In this document: piece after piece, positions 49,960 through 60,100 of the stretch
Layout: each line of letters starts with the position of its first letter
Numbering within the stretch: position 1 is the first letter of the stretch
Assembly (NCBI RefSeq): GCF_005221305.1
Contig: NZ_CP039887.1
Coordinates: 1,550,001 to 1,614,000 of the forward strand
Reading direction: 5' to 3'
Length of the DNA stretch: 64,000 nucleotides
DNA from: Neisseria subflava
GTDB lineage: Bacteria > Pseudomonadota > Gammaproteobacteria > Burkholderiales > Neisseriaceae
The notes under the pieces: generated by a model
Databases searched by the model: none
The model's input: the letters and a program-made list of their open reading frames with translations, nothing else
Told to the model about the DNA's origin: nothing
Program-made: the position numbers and the translations under genes

Positions 49960-51494
49960 TATTCGTCTCCTTCACGTTCGTGTTCATGTTCGTCTTTGAC
50001 GTTGAAGTTCTGACCATGTTTCCACGGCAAGAACGATAGCAGGACAGACAATACCAAGAGAGCGCCGACCATGCCCCAACCGAAGATATTGAGGAAGCTG
50101 TCAGGATAGCCGCTGTAATTCTCTTTTAAGAGGCCGGCGGTATCTTGATAAAGCATATAGCCGAGCATAGCGACGGTAACCACCACGCTGGCAGTCCAAA
50201 CTTTACCGACACGGATAGAAGACAGCGCGTTCAAGTGATTGCGCAGTTCCGGCAGCTTGTGCAACAGGACAATCGCCAGAACGTAAACAAAACCAGAAGC
50301 CACAATGCCGTAGGTATTGATGAATTTATCCAATACGTCCAACACAGGCAGGCCGGTGGTCGTACCGAACAGCAAGGTAGAAATAATCGCCATTGGCACG
50401 CCTGCAATCAACGTTGCGCTGACACGGCCGATGTTCATTTTGTCTTGAATTGCAGCCACAATCACTTCAACGATGGAAATCATGGAAGTTACACCGGCAA
50501 ACACCAGCGAGCCAAAGAACAACACGCCGATCAACGCGCCCATAGGGGCTTGGTTGATGATGGTCGGGAACGCGATAAACGCCAAGCCGATACCGCTGGA
50601 TGCCACTTCGCTGACTTCCTTGCCTGCCGCGTGCGCCATAAAGCCCAATGCTGCGAATACGCCGATACCGGCGAGCAACTCAAAGCTGCTGTTGGCAAAG
50701 CCGACAACCAAGCCTGTGCCGCCCAAATCGGTTTTTTTCTTCAGGTAAGAAGAATAAGTAATCATAATGCCGAAGCAGATGGAGAGCGAGAAGAAAATCT
50801 GGCCATATGCGGCTACCCAGACTTTCGGATCTGCCAAACGGCTCCAGTCAGGCGTAAACAAAGCGTCCAAACCTTTTGCCGCACCCGGCAGAGTCAGGGC
50901 AATGCCCACCATGATGACAAACATCACCACCAACAAAGGCATGAAGAATGTGGATGCACCGGCCACGCCTTTTTGTACGCCCAAAGCCATAATCGCCAGC
51001 GTAAACACCCAGACGGCAATCAGCGGGCCGGCAACTTTGCCGACAAAATCCAAACCCAAGTCTTTGGCATCGGCCATTTGCAGGAAGTCTTTGAAGAAGA
51101 AGGTCTGCGGATCCGCACCCCATGCCGAAGTCAAAGAATAATAGGCATAGCTTGCCGCCCAGCCGACAATCACGGCGTAGTAGATACAGATGATGACGTT
51201 GGTCAGGAAGTTCCACCAACCCATCGGCTCAAACAAACGGCCGAGGCGACGGAAAGCCAAAGGAGGCGAACCGCGGTAACGGTGGCCGATGGCATAGTCG
51301 AGCAGCAACAGTGGAATACCTGCCGTCAACAGCGCAACCAAGTAAGGGAGGATGAAAGCACCGCCGCCGTTGTCGAAAGCGATGTAAGGGAATCGCCAAA
51401 TGTTGCCTAAGCCCACGGCCGAGCCGATGGCAGCAAACATAAAGGCGCGGCGACTGCTAAACGTCGCGCGTTCGCTGGATTGAGAATTTGACAC
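49959..51494 (-). CDS. Sodium-dependent transporter of the NSS (SNF) family
   Basis: A 511-residue LeuT-fold symporter with 12 helices. The N-terminus SRRAFMFAAIGSAVGLGNIW holds the Na1/substrate residues, and FAGVTSMISIVEVIV is helix 8. It imports amino acids with Na+. The partner micro-ORF of MetS type suggests methionine and/or alanine as substrate, as in Corynebacterium MetPS; this is inferred. Confidence 0.92.
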   Translation of the reverse strand: MSNSQSSERATFSSRRAFMFAAIGSAVGLGNIWRFPYIAFDNGGGAFILPYLVALLTAGIPLLLLDYAIGHRYRGSPPLAFRRLGRLFEPMGWWNFLTNVIICIYYAVIVGWAASYAYYSLTSAWGADPQTFFFKDFLQMADAKDLGLDFVGKVAGPLIAVWVFTLAIMALGVQKGVAGASTFFMPLLVVMFVIMVGIALTLPGAAKGLDALFTPDWSRLADPKVWVAAYGQIFFSLSICFGIMITYSSYLKKKTDLGGTGLVVGFANSSFELLAGIGVFAALGFMAHAAGKEVSEVASSGIGLAFIAFPTIINQAPMGALIGVLFFGSLVFAGVTSMISIVEVIVAAIQDKMNIGRVSATLIAGVPMAIISTLLFGTTTGLPVLDVLDKFINTYGIVASGFVYVLAIVLLHKLPELRNHLNALSSIRVGKVWTASVVVTVAMLGYMLYQDTAGLLKENYSGYPDSFLNIFGWGMVGALLVLSVLLSFLPWKHGQNFNVKDEHEHEREGDE

Positions 51495-52268
51495 GATGAA
51501 CCTCTTAAAAGTCGAGTGTCGCCAAGGCCGTTCAGCCTTGCGCGTATATATTTAGGAATCAGGCCGGACAAGCCGGTCGGTTAAAGTAGATATTCGGACA
51601 AGGATAATATCCGGTATAGAGGATGCACCGCTTATGGCCATGCAAACATAATCTGACCTTATCGTAAAAAAATTTAACACTGTTGGCAAGTCAGTATTGA
51701 ATTTAAATCACAAGCAAAATCTTCATACACTACGACTAAAACCTTCATACACTTAATTTATATAACCCCAAACACCGCACAACCCCTCCGTTTTCCCCCT
51801 CCCTTGCTCCGACCATTTCCCCTTTGCTAAAAACCGCCCCCTTATCCGGCAAGGAAGAGCAGGAATCCAAGACGTTTAAATTCCATGTCATCAAAAATGT
51901 TCAGACGGCCTTTTACTTTTGCTCCATCAAACCCGGGCCGTCTGAAAATTACACTGTTGTATGTTGTAATCAAAAGCCACACTCAAATTCTGTTTAATAT
52001 AAACAAAAACAATCCGCCTCTTCCCGTTTTCTTCATTACCATGATTTAAAACGAGCATAAAACACTAAAAACAGAATTAATAAAAAATAAAATTTCAAAA
52101 AATATACAATAACAATAAATTTAAACCTGTATTTCTACTCTAATCATCTACAATCAAAAATAATCAAACCTAAAAATTTCAATAAAACATTAATTACACA
52201 GCACTACATTTTTGCTATAATTGCCACCATTCACTCCACAACCCAAACCCAAAAGAAGAGGAAAAGCC
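51495..52268. other. Long AT-rich intergenic region upstream of gapA
   Basis: 774 nt without a credible gene. Single DUS copies occur near 51900 and 51940. From about 51960 the sequence is extremely AT-rich with A-tracts, leading into the gapA promoter. A pyrimidine-rich stretch lies at 51780-51830. The A-tracts could act as an UP element or bent DNA. I see no hairpin convincing enough to call an sRNA. Confidence 0.5.
52214..52221 (+). promoter_or_regulatory. Extended -10 of the gapA promoter
   Basis: TGC followed by consensus TATAAT (52216-52221), 47 nt before the gapA ATG, downstream of long A/T tracts. No good -35 at 17 nt. Confidence 0.55.
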
Positions 52269-53297
52269 ATGGGTATCAAAGTTGCCATCAACGGCTACGG
52301 CCGTATCGGCCGCCAAGTAGTGCGCGCTATTTTTGACTACAAACTGCAAGACCAACTCGACATCGTTGCCATCAATGCCAGCGGCAGCATCGAAACCAAT
52401 GCTCACTTGACCAAATTTGACACTGTTCACGGCCGCTTCAACTCTGAAGTTTCCCACGATGAGAAACACCTCATCATCGACGGTAAAAAAATCCCTTACT
52501 TCTCTACCCGCAACCCGGCCGAATTGCCATGGGGCGAATTGGGCGTTGACCTGGTAATGGAATGTACCGGTGCGTTCACCAGCAAAGAGAAAGCCAAAAT
52601 CCACTTGGAAAGCGGCGCGAAAAAAGTGCTGATTTCCGCTCCCGGCGGCGATGACGTTGACGCAACCATCGTTTACGGCGTAAACGACGACGTGATTACC
52701 GACGACATGACCGTTATCTCCAACGCGTCTTGTACCACCAACTGCCTGGCACCTGTTGCCAAAGTGTTGAACGAAAACATCGGTATCGTAAACGGCGTGA
52801 TGACCACCATCCACGCGCTGACCAACGACCAAACCGTAACCGACGTACGCCACAAAGACCTGCGCCGTGCGCGTAGTGGCGTGGAAAACATGATTCCGAC
52901 CAAAACCGGTGCTGCAAAAGCCGTCGGTTTGGTATTGCCGGACCTGAAAGGCAAACTCGACGGCCTCGCCATCCGCGTACCGACCGTCAACGTTTCCCTG
53001 GTTGACCTGAGCTTCCAAGCAGGCCGCGACACTTCTGCCGAAGAAATCAACGCGCTGATGAAAGCCGCGTCCGAAGAAGGCCGTCTGAAAGGCGTATTGG
53101 CCTACAATACCCTGCCGCTGGTTTCTATGGATTTCAACCACACTACCCAAGCCAGCACATTTGACTCTACGCTGACCAAAGTCACCGCAGGAAAAATGGT
53201 TAAAGTGTTCGCATGGTACGACAACGAGTGGGGCTTCAGCTGCCAAATGCTGAACACCGCGCGCCGTATGTTCGGTTTGGAAGTACGTCCGTTCTAA
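52269..53297 (+). CDS. gapA: Glyceraldehyde-3-phosphate dehydrogenase
   Basis: A 342-residue class I GAPDH, oxidising G3P to 1,3-bisphosphoglycerate with NAD(P). NGYGRIGRQVVRAI is the Rossmann fingerprint; catalytic Cys is in SNASCTTNCLAPVAKVL. ATG 52269 follows AAGAGGAAAAGCC. In-frame sequence upstream is only leader. An in-gene DUS (GAAGGCCGTCTGAAAG, 53076-53091) encodes EEGRLKG. Neisseria has two gap genes; whether this is the NAD or NADP form is not settled by eye. Confidence 0.95.
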   Translation: MGIKVAINGYGRIGRQVVRAIFDYKLQDQLDIVAINASGSIETNAHLTKFDTVHGRFNSEVSHDEKHLIIDGKKIPYFSTRNPAELPWGELGVDLVMECTGAFTSKEKAKIHLESGAKKVLISAPGGDDVDATIVYGVNDDVITDDMTVISNASCTTNCLAPVAKVLNENIGIVNGVMTTIHALTNDQTVTDVRHKDLRRARSGVENMIPTKTGAAKAVGLVLPDLKGKLDGLAIRVPTVNVSLVDLSFQAGRDTSAEEINALMKAASEEGRLKGVLAYNTLPLVSMDFNHTTQASTFDSTLTKVTAGKMVKVFAWYDNEWGFSCQMLNTARRMFGLEVRPF

Positions 53298-53311
53298 TCG
53301 GCTTCCAACAC

Positions 53312-53348
53312 AAAGGCCGTCTGAAACATCTTTTCAGACGGCCTTTTG
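53312..53348 (+). terminator. DUS inverted-repeat terminator of gapA
   Basis: CAAAGGCCGTCTGAAA with its inverse, 15 nt after the stop. Confidence 0.8.
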
Positions 53349-53397
53349 TATTTCCTTTAAAATATCGCATTCCCATTTATTTTCAGACGTCCTTTTC

Positions 53398-55605
53398 ATG
53401 TTTCCCAACGAATCCGCCCCCAACCTCCTGCAAGGCTTAAACCCCGAACAACTCTCCGCCGTAACCTGGCCGCCGCAATCCGCCCTCGTTTTGGCAGGCG
53501 CGGGCAGCGGCAAAACGCGCGTGCTGACCACGCGTATCGCCTGGCTTTTGCAAAGCGGACAAGCCAGCGTACACAGCATTATGGCGGTAACGTTTACCAA
53601 CAAAGCCGCCAAAGAAATGCAGACCCGTTTGGGCGCGATGATTCCCGTCAACGTCCGCGCCATGTGGCTCGGCACGTTCCACGGCCTGTGCCACCGCTTT
53701 TTGCGCCTGCACCACCGCGACGCAGGCCTGCCCTCTTCCTTTCAAATCCTCGACAGTGGCGACCAGCTTTCCCTGATCAAACGCCTGCTCAAAAGCCTCA
53801 ACATCGCCGAAGAAATCATCGCGCCGCGTTCGCTGCAAGGCTTTATCAACGCACAAAAAGAATCCGGCTTGCGCGCTTCCGTCTTGAGCGCGCCCGATCC
53901 GCACACACGCCGCATGATTGAGTGCTACGCCGAATACGACAAAATCTGCCAACGCGAAGGCGTGGTCGATTTCGCCGAACTCATGCTCCGCAGCTACGAA
54001 ATGCTGCAAAGCAACGAAATCCTGCGCCAGCACTACCAAAACCGCTTCAACCACATTCTGGTTGACGAGTTCCAAGACACCAACAAGCTGCAATACGCAT
54101 GGCTGAAACTGATTGCCGGCAACCACGCCGCCGTCTTTGCCGTCGGCGACGACGACCAAAGCATCTACCGCTTCCGCGGCGCAAACGTCGGCAACATGAC
54201 CGCGCTAATGGAAGAATTCCACATCGACGCGCCCGTCAAACTCGAACAAAACTACCGCTCCGTCGGCAACATTCTCGCCGCCGCCAACGCCGTCATCGAA
54301 AACAACGACGAACGCCTCGGCAAAAACCTGCGCACCGACGCCGAAGCAGGCGACAAAATCCGCTACTACTCCGCCTTTACCGACCTCGAAGAAGCCCAAT
54401 TCATCGTGGACGAAACCAAAGCCCTTGAACGCGAAGGCTGGGATTTGGACGAAATCGCCGTCCTCTACCGCAGCAACGCCCAATCCCGCGTCATCGAACA
54501 AAGCCTGTTCCGCAGCGGCATCCCCTACAAAATCTACGGCGGACTGCGCTTTTACGAACGCCAAGAAATCAAACACGCGCTCGCCTACCTGCGCCTTGCC
54601 GTCAACCCCGACGACGACAACGCCCTCTTGCGCGTCATCAACTTCCCGCCGCGCGGCATCGGCGCACGCACCGTCGAAAACCTTCAGACGGCCTCAAACG
54701 AACAAGGCATCACCCTTTGGCAGGCAGCCTGCAACGCCGGCGCAAAAACCGCCAAAGTCGCCGCCTTCGTCCGCCTCATCGAAGCCCTGCGCAACCAAGT
54801 CGGACAACTGCCCCTGCACGAAATCATCGTCGGCATCCTCAAAGACAGCGGACTGACCGAACACTACAAAACCCAAAAAGGCGGCAACCAAGACCGCCTC
54901 GACAACCTCGACGAACTCGTCAACGCCGCCATTGAGTTCAAACCCGAAGACAGCAACTTCGAAATCCTGCCCGACAACATTTCAGACGACCCCGCCTTCC
55001 CCATCCTCGCCTTCCTAAGCAACGCCGCCCTCGAATCCGGCGAAAACCAAGCAGGCGCAGGCGAAAAAGCCGTCCAACTCATGACCGTCCACGCCGCCAA
55101 AGGCTTGGAATTCAACGCCGTCTTCCTCACCGGCATGGAAGAAGGCCGCTTCCCCAGCGAAATGAGCCTTGCCGAACGCGGCGGCCTCGAAGAAGAACGC
55201 CGCCTCATGTACGTCGCCATCACCCGCGCCCGCAAACGCCTCTACATCACCATGGCGCAACAACGCATGCTGCGCGGACAAACCCAATTCGGCATTGTCT
55301 CCCGCTTCGTCGAAGAAATCCCGCCCGAAGTATTGCACTACCTGTCCGTCAAAAAACCGGCCTACGACAGCTACGGCAACACGCGCCAAACCGCCACATT
55401 CAAAGACAAAATCATTGAAGACTTCAAACAGCCGCAAACCTACGCAGGCTTCCGCATCGGCCAAAACGTCCGCCACGCCAAATTCGGCACCGGCGTCATC
55501 ATCGATGCCGTGGACAAAGGCGAATCCGCCCGACTGACCATCAACTTCGGCAAACAGGGCGTAAAAGAGCTGGATACCAAGTTTGCGAAATTGGAAGAGA
55601 TGTAG
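53398..55605 (+). CDS. uvrD: DNA helicase II UvrD
   Basis: A 735-residue superfamily 1A 3'-5' helicase used in nucleotide excision and mismatch repair. Walker A is AGAGSGKTRVLTTR, motif II VDEFQDTNKLQYAWL, motif III VFAVGDDDQSIYRFRGA, motif V VHAAKGLEFNAVFLTGMEEG, motif VI EEERRLMYVAITRARKRLY. The C-terminal GQNVRHAKFGTGVI is the UvrD/PcrA RNA-polymerase-interacting Tudor-like domain, which argues for UvrD over Rep. Confidence 0.95.
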   Translation: MFPNESAPNLLQGLNPEQLSAVTWPPQSALVLAGAGSGKTRVLTTRIAWLLQSGQASVHSIMAVTFTNKAAKEMQTRLGAMIPVNVRAMWLGTFHGLCHRFLRLHHRDAGLPSSFQILDSGDQLSLIKRLLKSLNIAEEIIAPRSLQGFINAQKESGLRASVLSAPDPHTRRMIECYAEYDKICQREGVVDFAELMLRSYEMLQSNEILRQHYQNRFNHILVDEFQDTNKLQYAWLKLIAGNHAAVFAVGDDDQSIYRFRGANVGNMTALMEEFHIDAPVKLEQNYRSVGNILAAANAVIENNDERLGKNLRTDAEAGDKIRYYSAFTDLEEAQFIVDETKALEREGWDLDEIAVLYRSNAQSRVIEQSLFRSGIPYKIYGGLRFYERQEIKHALAYLRLAVNPDDDNALLRVINFPPRGIGARTVENLQTASNEQGITLWQAACNAGAKTAKVAAFVRLIEALRNQVGQLPLHEIIVGILKDSGLTEHYKTQKGGNQDRLDNLDELVNAAIEFKPEDSNFEILPDNISDDPAFPILAFLSNAALESGENQAGAGEKAVQLMTVHAAKGLEFNAVFLTGMEEGRFPSEMSLAERGGLEEERRLMYVAITRARKRLYITMAQQRMLRGQTQFGIVSRFVEEIPPEVLHYLSVKKPAYDSYGNTRQTATFKDKIIEDFKQPQTYAGFRIGQNVRHAKFGTGVIIDAVDKGESARLTINFGKQGVKELDTKFAKLEEM

Positions 55606-55627
55606 AAATTAGAAGGCTTGGAATGAT

Positions 55628-55662
55628 AAAGGCCGTCTGAAAATTTTTCAAACGGCCTTTTA
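55628..55662. terminator. DUS inverted-repeat terminator between convergent genes
   Basis: AAAGGCCGTCTGAAAAT paired with TTTTTCAAACGGCCTTT (one mismatch), between uvrD and the TSUP gene. Confidence 0.75.
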
Positions 55663-55676
55663 TTAACATCTACCTA

Positions 55677-56477
55677 TCAAGCCGAAAAAGCCTTATATGC
55701 CATTGAAACGATAATCAGCAAAACCGTTACGACCAAAACCTTACGAATAACTTCCCCGTTTGAATTTATAGCATGGAGGCTGCCAAAATGATTGCCCAAC
55801 AAATTTGCCAAGATCATCGGGATTCCGATTAGGAACGCCATTTTCCCTGCTATCAAGAAGGCAACAAATGCCCCGATATTAGAAGCAAAATTGAAAATTT
55901 TGGAAGTAGCCGAAGCCTGCAACAACGACAATTTGTTAATGACAAACAAAGCAATGATGAAAATACTGCCCGTGCCCGGTCCGAAAAAACCATCATAAAA
56001 ACCAACAATCAGACAAGTTAAAAATACGGCGATAACGGATTTTTTTATCTCGCCACGCTCGTCTTCTTTTTTCAGCAAAACGCCTTTGAACAAAGTTGCC
56101 AGCAAGCCTATGGGCAAAAACGCAAGAATAATGTAATTGATGGTTTCCACCGGAAGAATCAAAATGACTTTTGCACCGACAAATGCCCCAATTAAAGCCG
56201 CAACAATACCAACCGGCACAATATGCCATACGATCGAACTGCTCTTCATAAAGTTTTTAATCGCAGCCACCGTACCGATGGTACTCACCAATTTTTCCTG
56301 TGCCAACGCGACCTGAGGCGGTAAACCTACCATCAAAAATGCGGGAATCAAAATCAGCCCTGCTCCGCCCGCAATAGCATCGACATAGCCCGCAATCAAA
56401 GACGCGACAACCAGCAGGAAAAGGCCGAGATAAAAATAATCGGCAATAATACTGCCGGGAATAAATAATTGTTCCAT
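55677..56477 (-). CDS. TSUP (TauE/SafE) family permease
   Basis: A 266-residue inner-membrane protein with eight hydrophobic helices. The duplicated signature occurs as AGYVDAIAGGAGLILIPAFL in the first half and GFYDGFFGPGTGSIFIIALF in the second, as in sulfite/sulfonate exporters of the TSUP family (YfcA type). Substrate unknown, probably a sulfur-containing anion. It follows the DGC-domain gene by 42 nt on the same strand, so a shared operon is likely. Confidence 0.9.
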   Translation of the reverse strand: MEQLFIPGSIIADYFYLGLFLLVVASLIAGYVDAIAGGAGLILIPAFLMVGLPPQVALAQEKLVSTIGTVAAIKNFMKSSSIVWHIVPVGIVAALIGAFVGAKVILILPVETINYIILAFLPIGLLATLFKGVLLKKEDERGEIKKSVIAVFLTCLIVGFYDGFFGPGTGSIFIIALFVINKLSLLQASATSKIFNFASNIGAFVAFLIAGKMAFLIGIPMILANLLGNHFGSLHAINSNGEVIRKVLVVTVLLIIVSMAYKAFSA

Positions 56478-56519
56478 GGATTGTTTCCTCTTGATTAAAT
56501 TCTTTGTTATTAAAAGTTA

Positions 56520-56900
56520 TTAACTGCTCAATACATCGCTCTTCTTCGTCAAAACATATTGATAAACTTCTTCTACCGTAGCTTCGTCATAGCTTTTGCC
56601 AAAGCGTTTTTTGTAGCCCAGTTCGTATAGTTTCACATGATGTCCTTCCGGGATTTCAACGCCCACATTTTCCAAACACGATTTAGCGCAATGCAGATGA
56701 CAGCCGTCAATAACCAACATCGGCCGTCCGGACTGCGCTTTGCGTACCAACGGCGCGACTTTGCCGCCTACGCCGGAAATGCACGACATTTCAAATTCTC
56801 CGGCATGGTCGAGCGCCACGGCTGTGTTGTTGGCCAGCTGCGCCACATCTGAACATCCGGAACAAGAATAAATTAAGGGAAGCTCATTGCGGTTAGGCAT
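56520..56900 (-). CDS. DGC-domain putative zinc-binding protein
   Basis: A 126-residue protein with the cysteine layout of the DGC family: YSCSGCSDVAQLAN at the N-terminus, SCISGVGG, then DGCHLHCAKSCLEN around residue 70. These cysteines probably bind a metal. Function unknown. It is probably co-transcribed with the TSUP permease, which might point to a sulfur- or metal-related role. Upstream CGGAGGAGATAG is a strong ribosome-binding site. Confidence 0.85.
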   Translation of the reverse strand: MPNRNELPLIYSCSGCSDVAQLANNTAVALDHAGEFEMSCISGVGGKVAPLVRKAQSGRPMLVIDGCHLHCAKSCLENVGVEIPEGHHVKLYELGYKKRFGKSYDEATVEEVYQYVLTKKSDVLSS

Positions 56901-57109
56901 TTTCTATCTCCTCCGGTAGCGGTTTTTATCTTTATGTGTCCATCCATGGCTAGTCTGTCGGGCGCATCATGCGTGGTATGCAGGTATTCGGGGTGCACCC
57001 GTTTTCTTTTTTCAGACGGCCACGGTTTATCCATTTACATATTAAAAGGCATCATAACCCAATACAATTAGACATGCCAGAACAAAGCAGATTGTACCTT
57101 CTAAAAAAT

Positions 57110-57156
57110 AAAGGCCGTCTGAAAACAGATAACGCTGCTTTCTCAGACGGCCTTTT
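57110..57156. terminator. DUS inverted-repeat terminator of the DUF2339 gene
   Basis: AAAGGCCGTCTGAAAA with CTCAGACGGCCTTTTT, 19 nt past the DUF2339 stop. The gene-free stretch 56901-57174 holds only this and single DUS-like sites. Confidence 0.75.
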
Positions 57157-57174
57157 TCTTTTGGAGATTAATGA

Positions 57175-60100
57175 TCAGGCTTTAGGTTCGCCATCATTCT
57201 CTGCTTTGGGCGGAACAGGAGCAAACCAGCCGACCAAAAGCAGCAGCAAGCCGACGATGATGAAGGAGGCAATGCGCTCGATACCGCCGCTGTTGGAAAG
57301 CTCGATCAGGAAAAGTTTGACGACCACGATGCCCATCAGCGTCGCGCCTGTCATCCAGTAGGAACGCTGTTTGCGGCGGTTGCCAAGTACCATCAAGATG
57401 ATGGCGGTTACTGCCCAAACGACGGAGAGGCTGGCTTGCAGGCCGAAGGATTGGAGCATGATGTCGAGACGCCAAGTAATGCCGTCATAGAAATGCCATA
57501 CGCGCATCACGCCTGCGCTGATCAGCATAAATGCCAAGGCGGCGACAGTGGTCGCTGTGGTACGGCGAAGCTCGGGCGGCAAGGCTTCGGGCAGGGATTT
57601 CAGAGCAAACCAAAGCATACCGGCGCATGCGAGTTCCACCGGATTGAGCACGGGAATATACGGCAACGGCGAAGGTTGGAACGGCGTGGAGAAGTTGGTC
57701 CACAGCATCCAACAAGCAGCAGCAAGGGCGCACAACGGCATAGCAAAATGCTGATAAATGGCTTGATGCCGTCTGAAAAATTCGCGGTGGCGCTGCGTAT
57801 GGAAAACAATCCACATCGCCAAAGGCACGACAAGCCACGAGAGCTGCGCCCAAACGCCATAAAAACGCTCGCCGACATACAGCGCCGTCCAAAGCGTCCA
57901 CAGCACGCCAAGTATCGTGATATTGAGTTTGTGCAACCAAGACAGATCATGGCGCGGATAGTTGTTCAGAATGATGAAGTTCAATACGGTAGCGGCCACA
58001 AGCGGCAAGGCTGCGGCGGCTGTCACCGCATGCTCGGTATGGTAGGAGAGGAAATGCAGGCCAAACAATGGCAAGAATGCCAAATTGGTTTGCAGAAGCT
58101 CTTCCCATTTCAGACGTTTGGCAAACAGCAGCAGGCCGGCAAATATCGGCCACAGCCACAACTGGGTAAACAGGGTTTCCTCGCCTGTCCATTGCATATA
58201 AAGGGCGTAGCTGCCTGTCGCCAACGCGGTAAGCAGGATGATCCAGCCTGCAACCTTCGCAAAGTAAACCTCGTTTCCTTCCAGCTTTTCGCTTGCAACC
58301 GGCACGCGCGGATATTGCAGCGCGTAGGCAGCCGCAAACAGCAAAGGCGTAGCGGCAATAAGGTACAGATGGGTCAGGAAGCCTTTGGATTCATAAATAA
58401 TGCTGCTTTGCAACAACAGGGCGAACAATACATTGCCCAAGACAAAAGTGATAAACACATTCGGCTCGTGTTTGCGCCGGCAGAATGCCCACGCTGCCGC
58501 CAAAGCGGAAAGGGCAACAATGCTGCCGCGGTTGGCCAAGAAGAGCAAAGGCAAAATAGAGATGTACAGCAAGGCGGCAGACAACACGGCCGTCTGAACG
58601 GATTTTTCCCATTGCGCCGAACCTTCGCGACGCGAGAAATACCACAGCAAGTAAATCGCCGCTCCGCCAAGCAACACCACAACCGTCGTAAACCACTGCC
58701 CTTCCAGAACGGTATCGGTGCCAAAGCCCTGATAATTGCCCAGCTGAATCAGTGCCGCCAAGAGATAAACAATCAGCGCACCCAAACGGATATGCGGACG
58801 CTGTTGGCGCAGACCGAAGAAATAAACCAATGCGGATTCTGCACTCCACAAAATGACCGTATTGCTCGGTTCAAAATAAAGCGGAACGGCAATAGTAAGG
58901 AACAACACCGCCAAAGCAAAAAACGCCTGACGCAAAATATACAGCCCCTGCTGACGTTTCAGCAGCAGCGCCGCCAGTCCGTACACAGTGGCAAAACCCA
59001 ATGCAGAAAGCGCATCTGCAGACGGCCAATGCTCCACCATGCGGTATTGCAGGCCGAACGCCGCCGCCATCGTGCCAAACAATAAAGTATGGTCGAGGAC
59101 ATGCACACGCAGGCCGTGTGTATAAATGCTGTTGCCAATCTCCTCCAAAGTCGCATTGTCGGCAATCGGCGTAACGCTGTCTTCACTGTTTTCCGTCAAC
59201 TTACGGCGTGCGAACAGATACGCGATAAAGGTATAGAGCAGCCAGTGGTAAATCAAGAAAGGCTCGGTAGTGGCAAAATGTTGCGGCGTATAACTTCGCA
59301 TGCCCCACAGCGCGGCAATGGCAAAAGTAGCGGCAAAACCCGTCAGGTTCAGCGGACGCCATGCCTTAAACCACGCAATCGCCGCCACACCGGCATTGAG
59401 TAGGGCAAGATAAGAAAACAGCACCAAATAATTGCCGCTGCCGTCTGAAGTCAGCAAAGGCGCGGCCATACCGCCGATTAAAGCAACCTGCGCCATAATC
59501 TGCGCATTCTGCCTTACCGCCAGCCACGCCATCAGCACAACCATCGCCACCATCAGCCCGAACACGACCGACACAGGCAGCAGCGGATGCAGCTTCAACG
59601 CCGCCAAGGCCGTCAAATACATGACTGCCACGCCGAAACCCTGCAACACTAAGCCATATTCACGCTTACGGCTTTGCAGCTTCCAGCCGCCGACCACCGC
59701 CGCCAAACCCGCGCCTGCCACCGTCAGATAACGCAGCTCCACCGGCACATGAACCCGCTCGGAGGCATAGCGCAACAAAAACGCCAAGCCGAGGAACAGC
59801 ACCACAATACCGGTTTTCAACAACGGATTGCCACGCAAGAACCAAGCGACAATCGGATTGTCGGAAAACTTGTACCCACTATCCTCCGCTTGATTTTTAT
59901 GGATAACGAATTGACGCGATGGCGCTTCTTCGCTTTCAGACGGCATCGAAGCAACAACAGCCTCCTCTTTAGGCAGCTCTTCTTGTTCAGCAGCAACCGC
60001 TTCAATAACTTCCGATTCCACAACAGGCTCAGGCGAAGCAGAAGCCTTGGCAGAAACAGGATCAATAGGTATAGAAAAAGAAGGAGCAAACGCCTCTTCA

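Noticed and set aside
50145..51410. 421-codon open frame opposite the NSS transporter gene
   Set aside because: Same reasoning: antisense shadow of a membrane-protein gene whose sense strand has clear LeuT-fold motifs.
57436..59085. Open frame of 549 codons on the plus strand opposite the DUF2339 gene
   Set aside because: Basic, low-complexity, Gln/Arg/His-rich composition typical of an antisense shadow of a hydrophobic protein; no motif.
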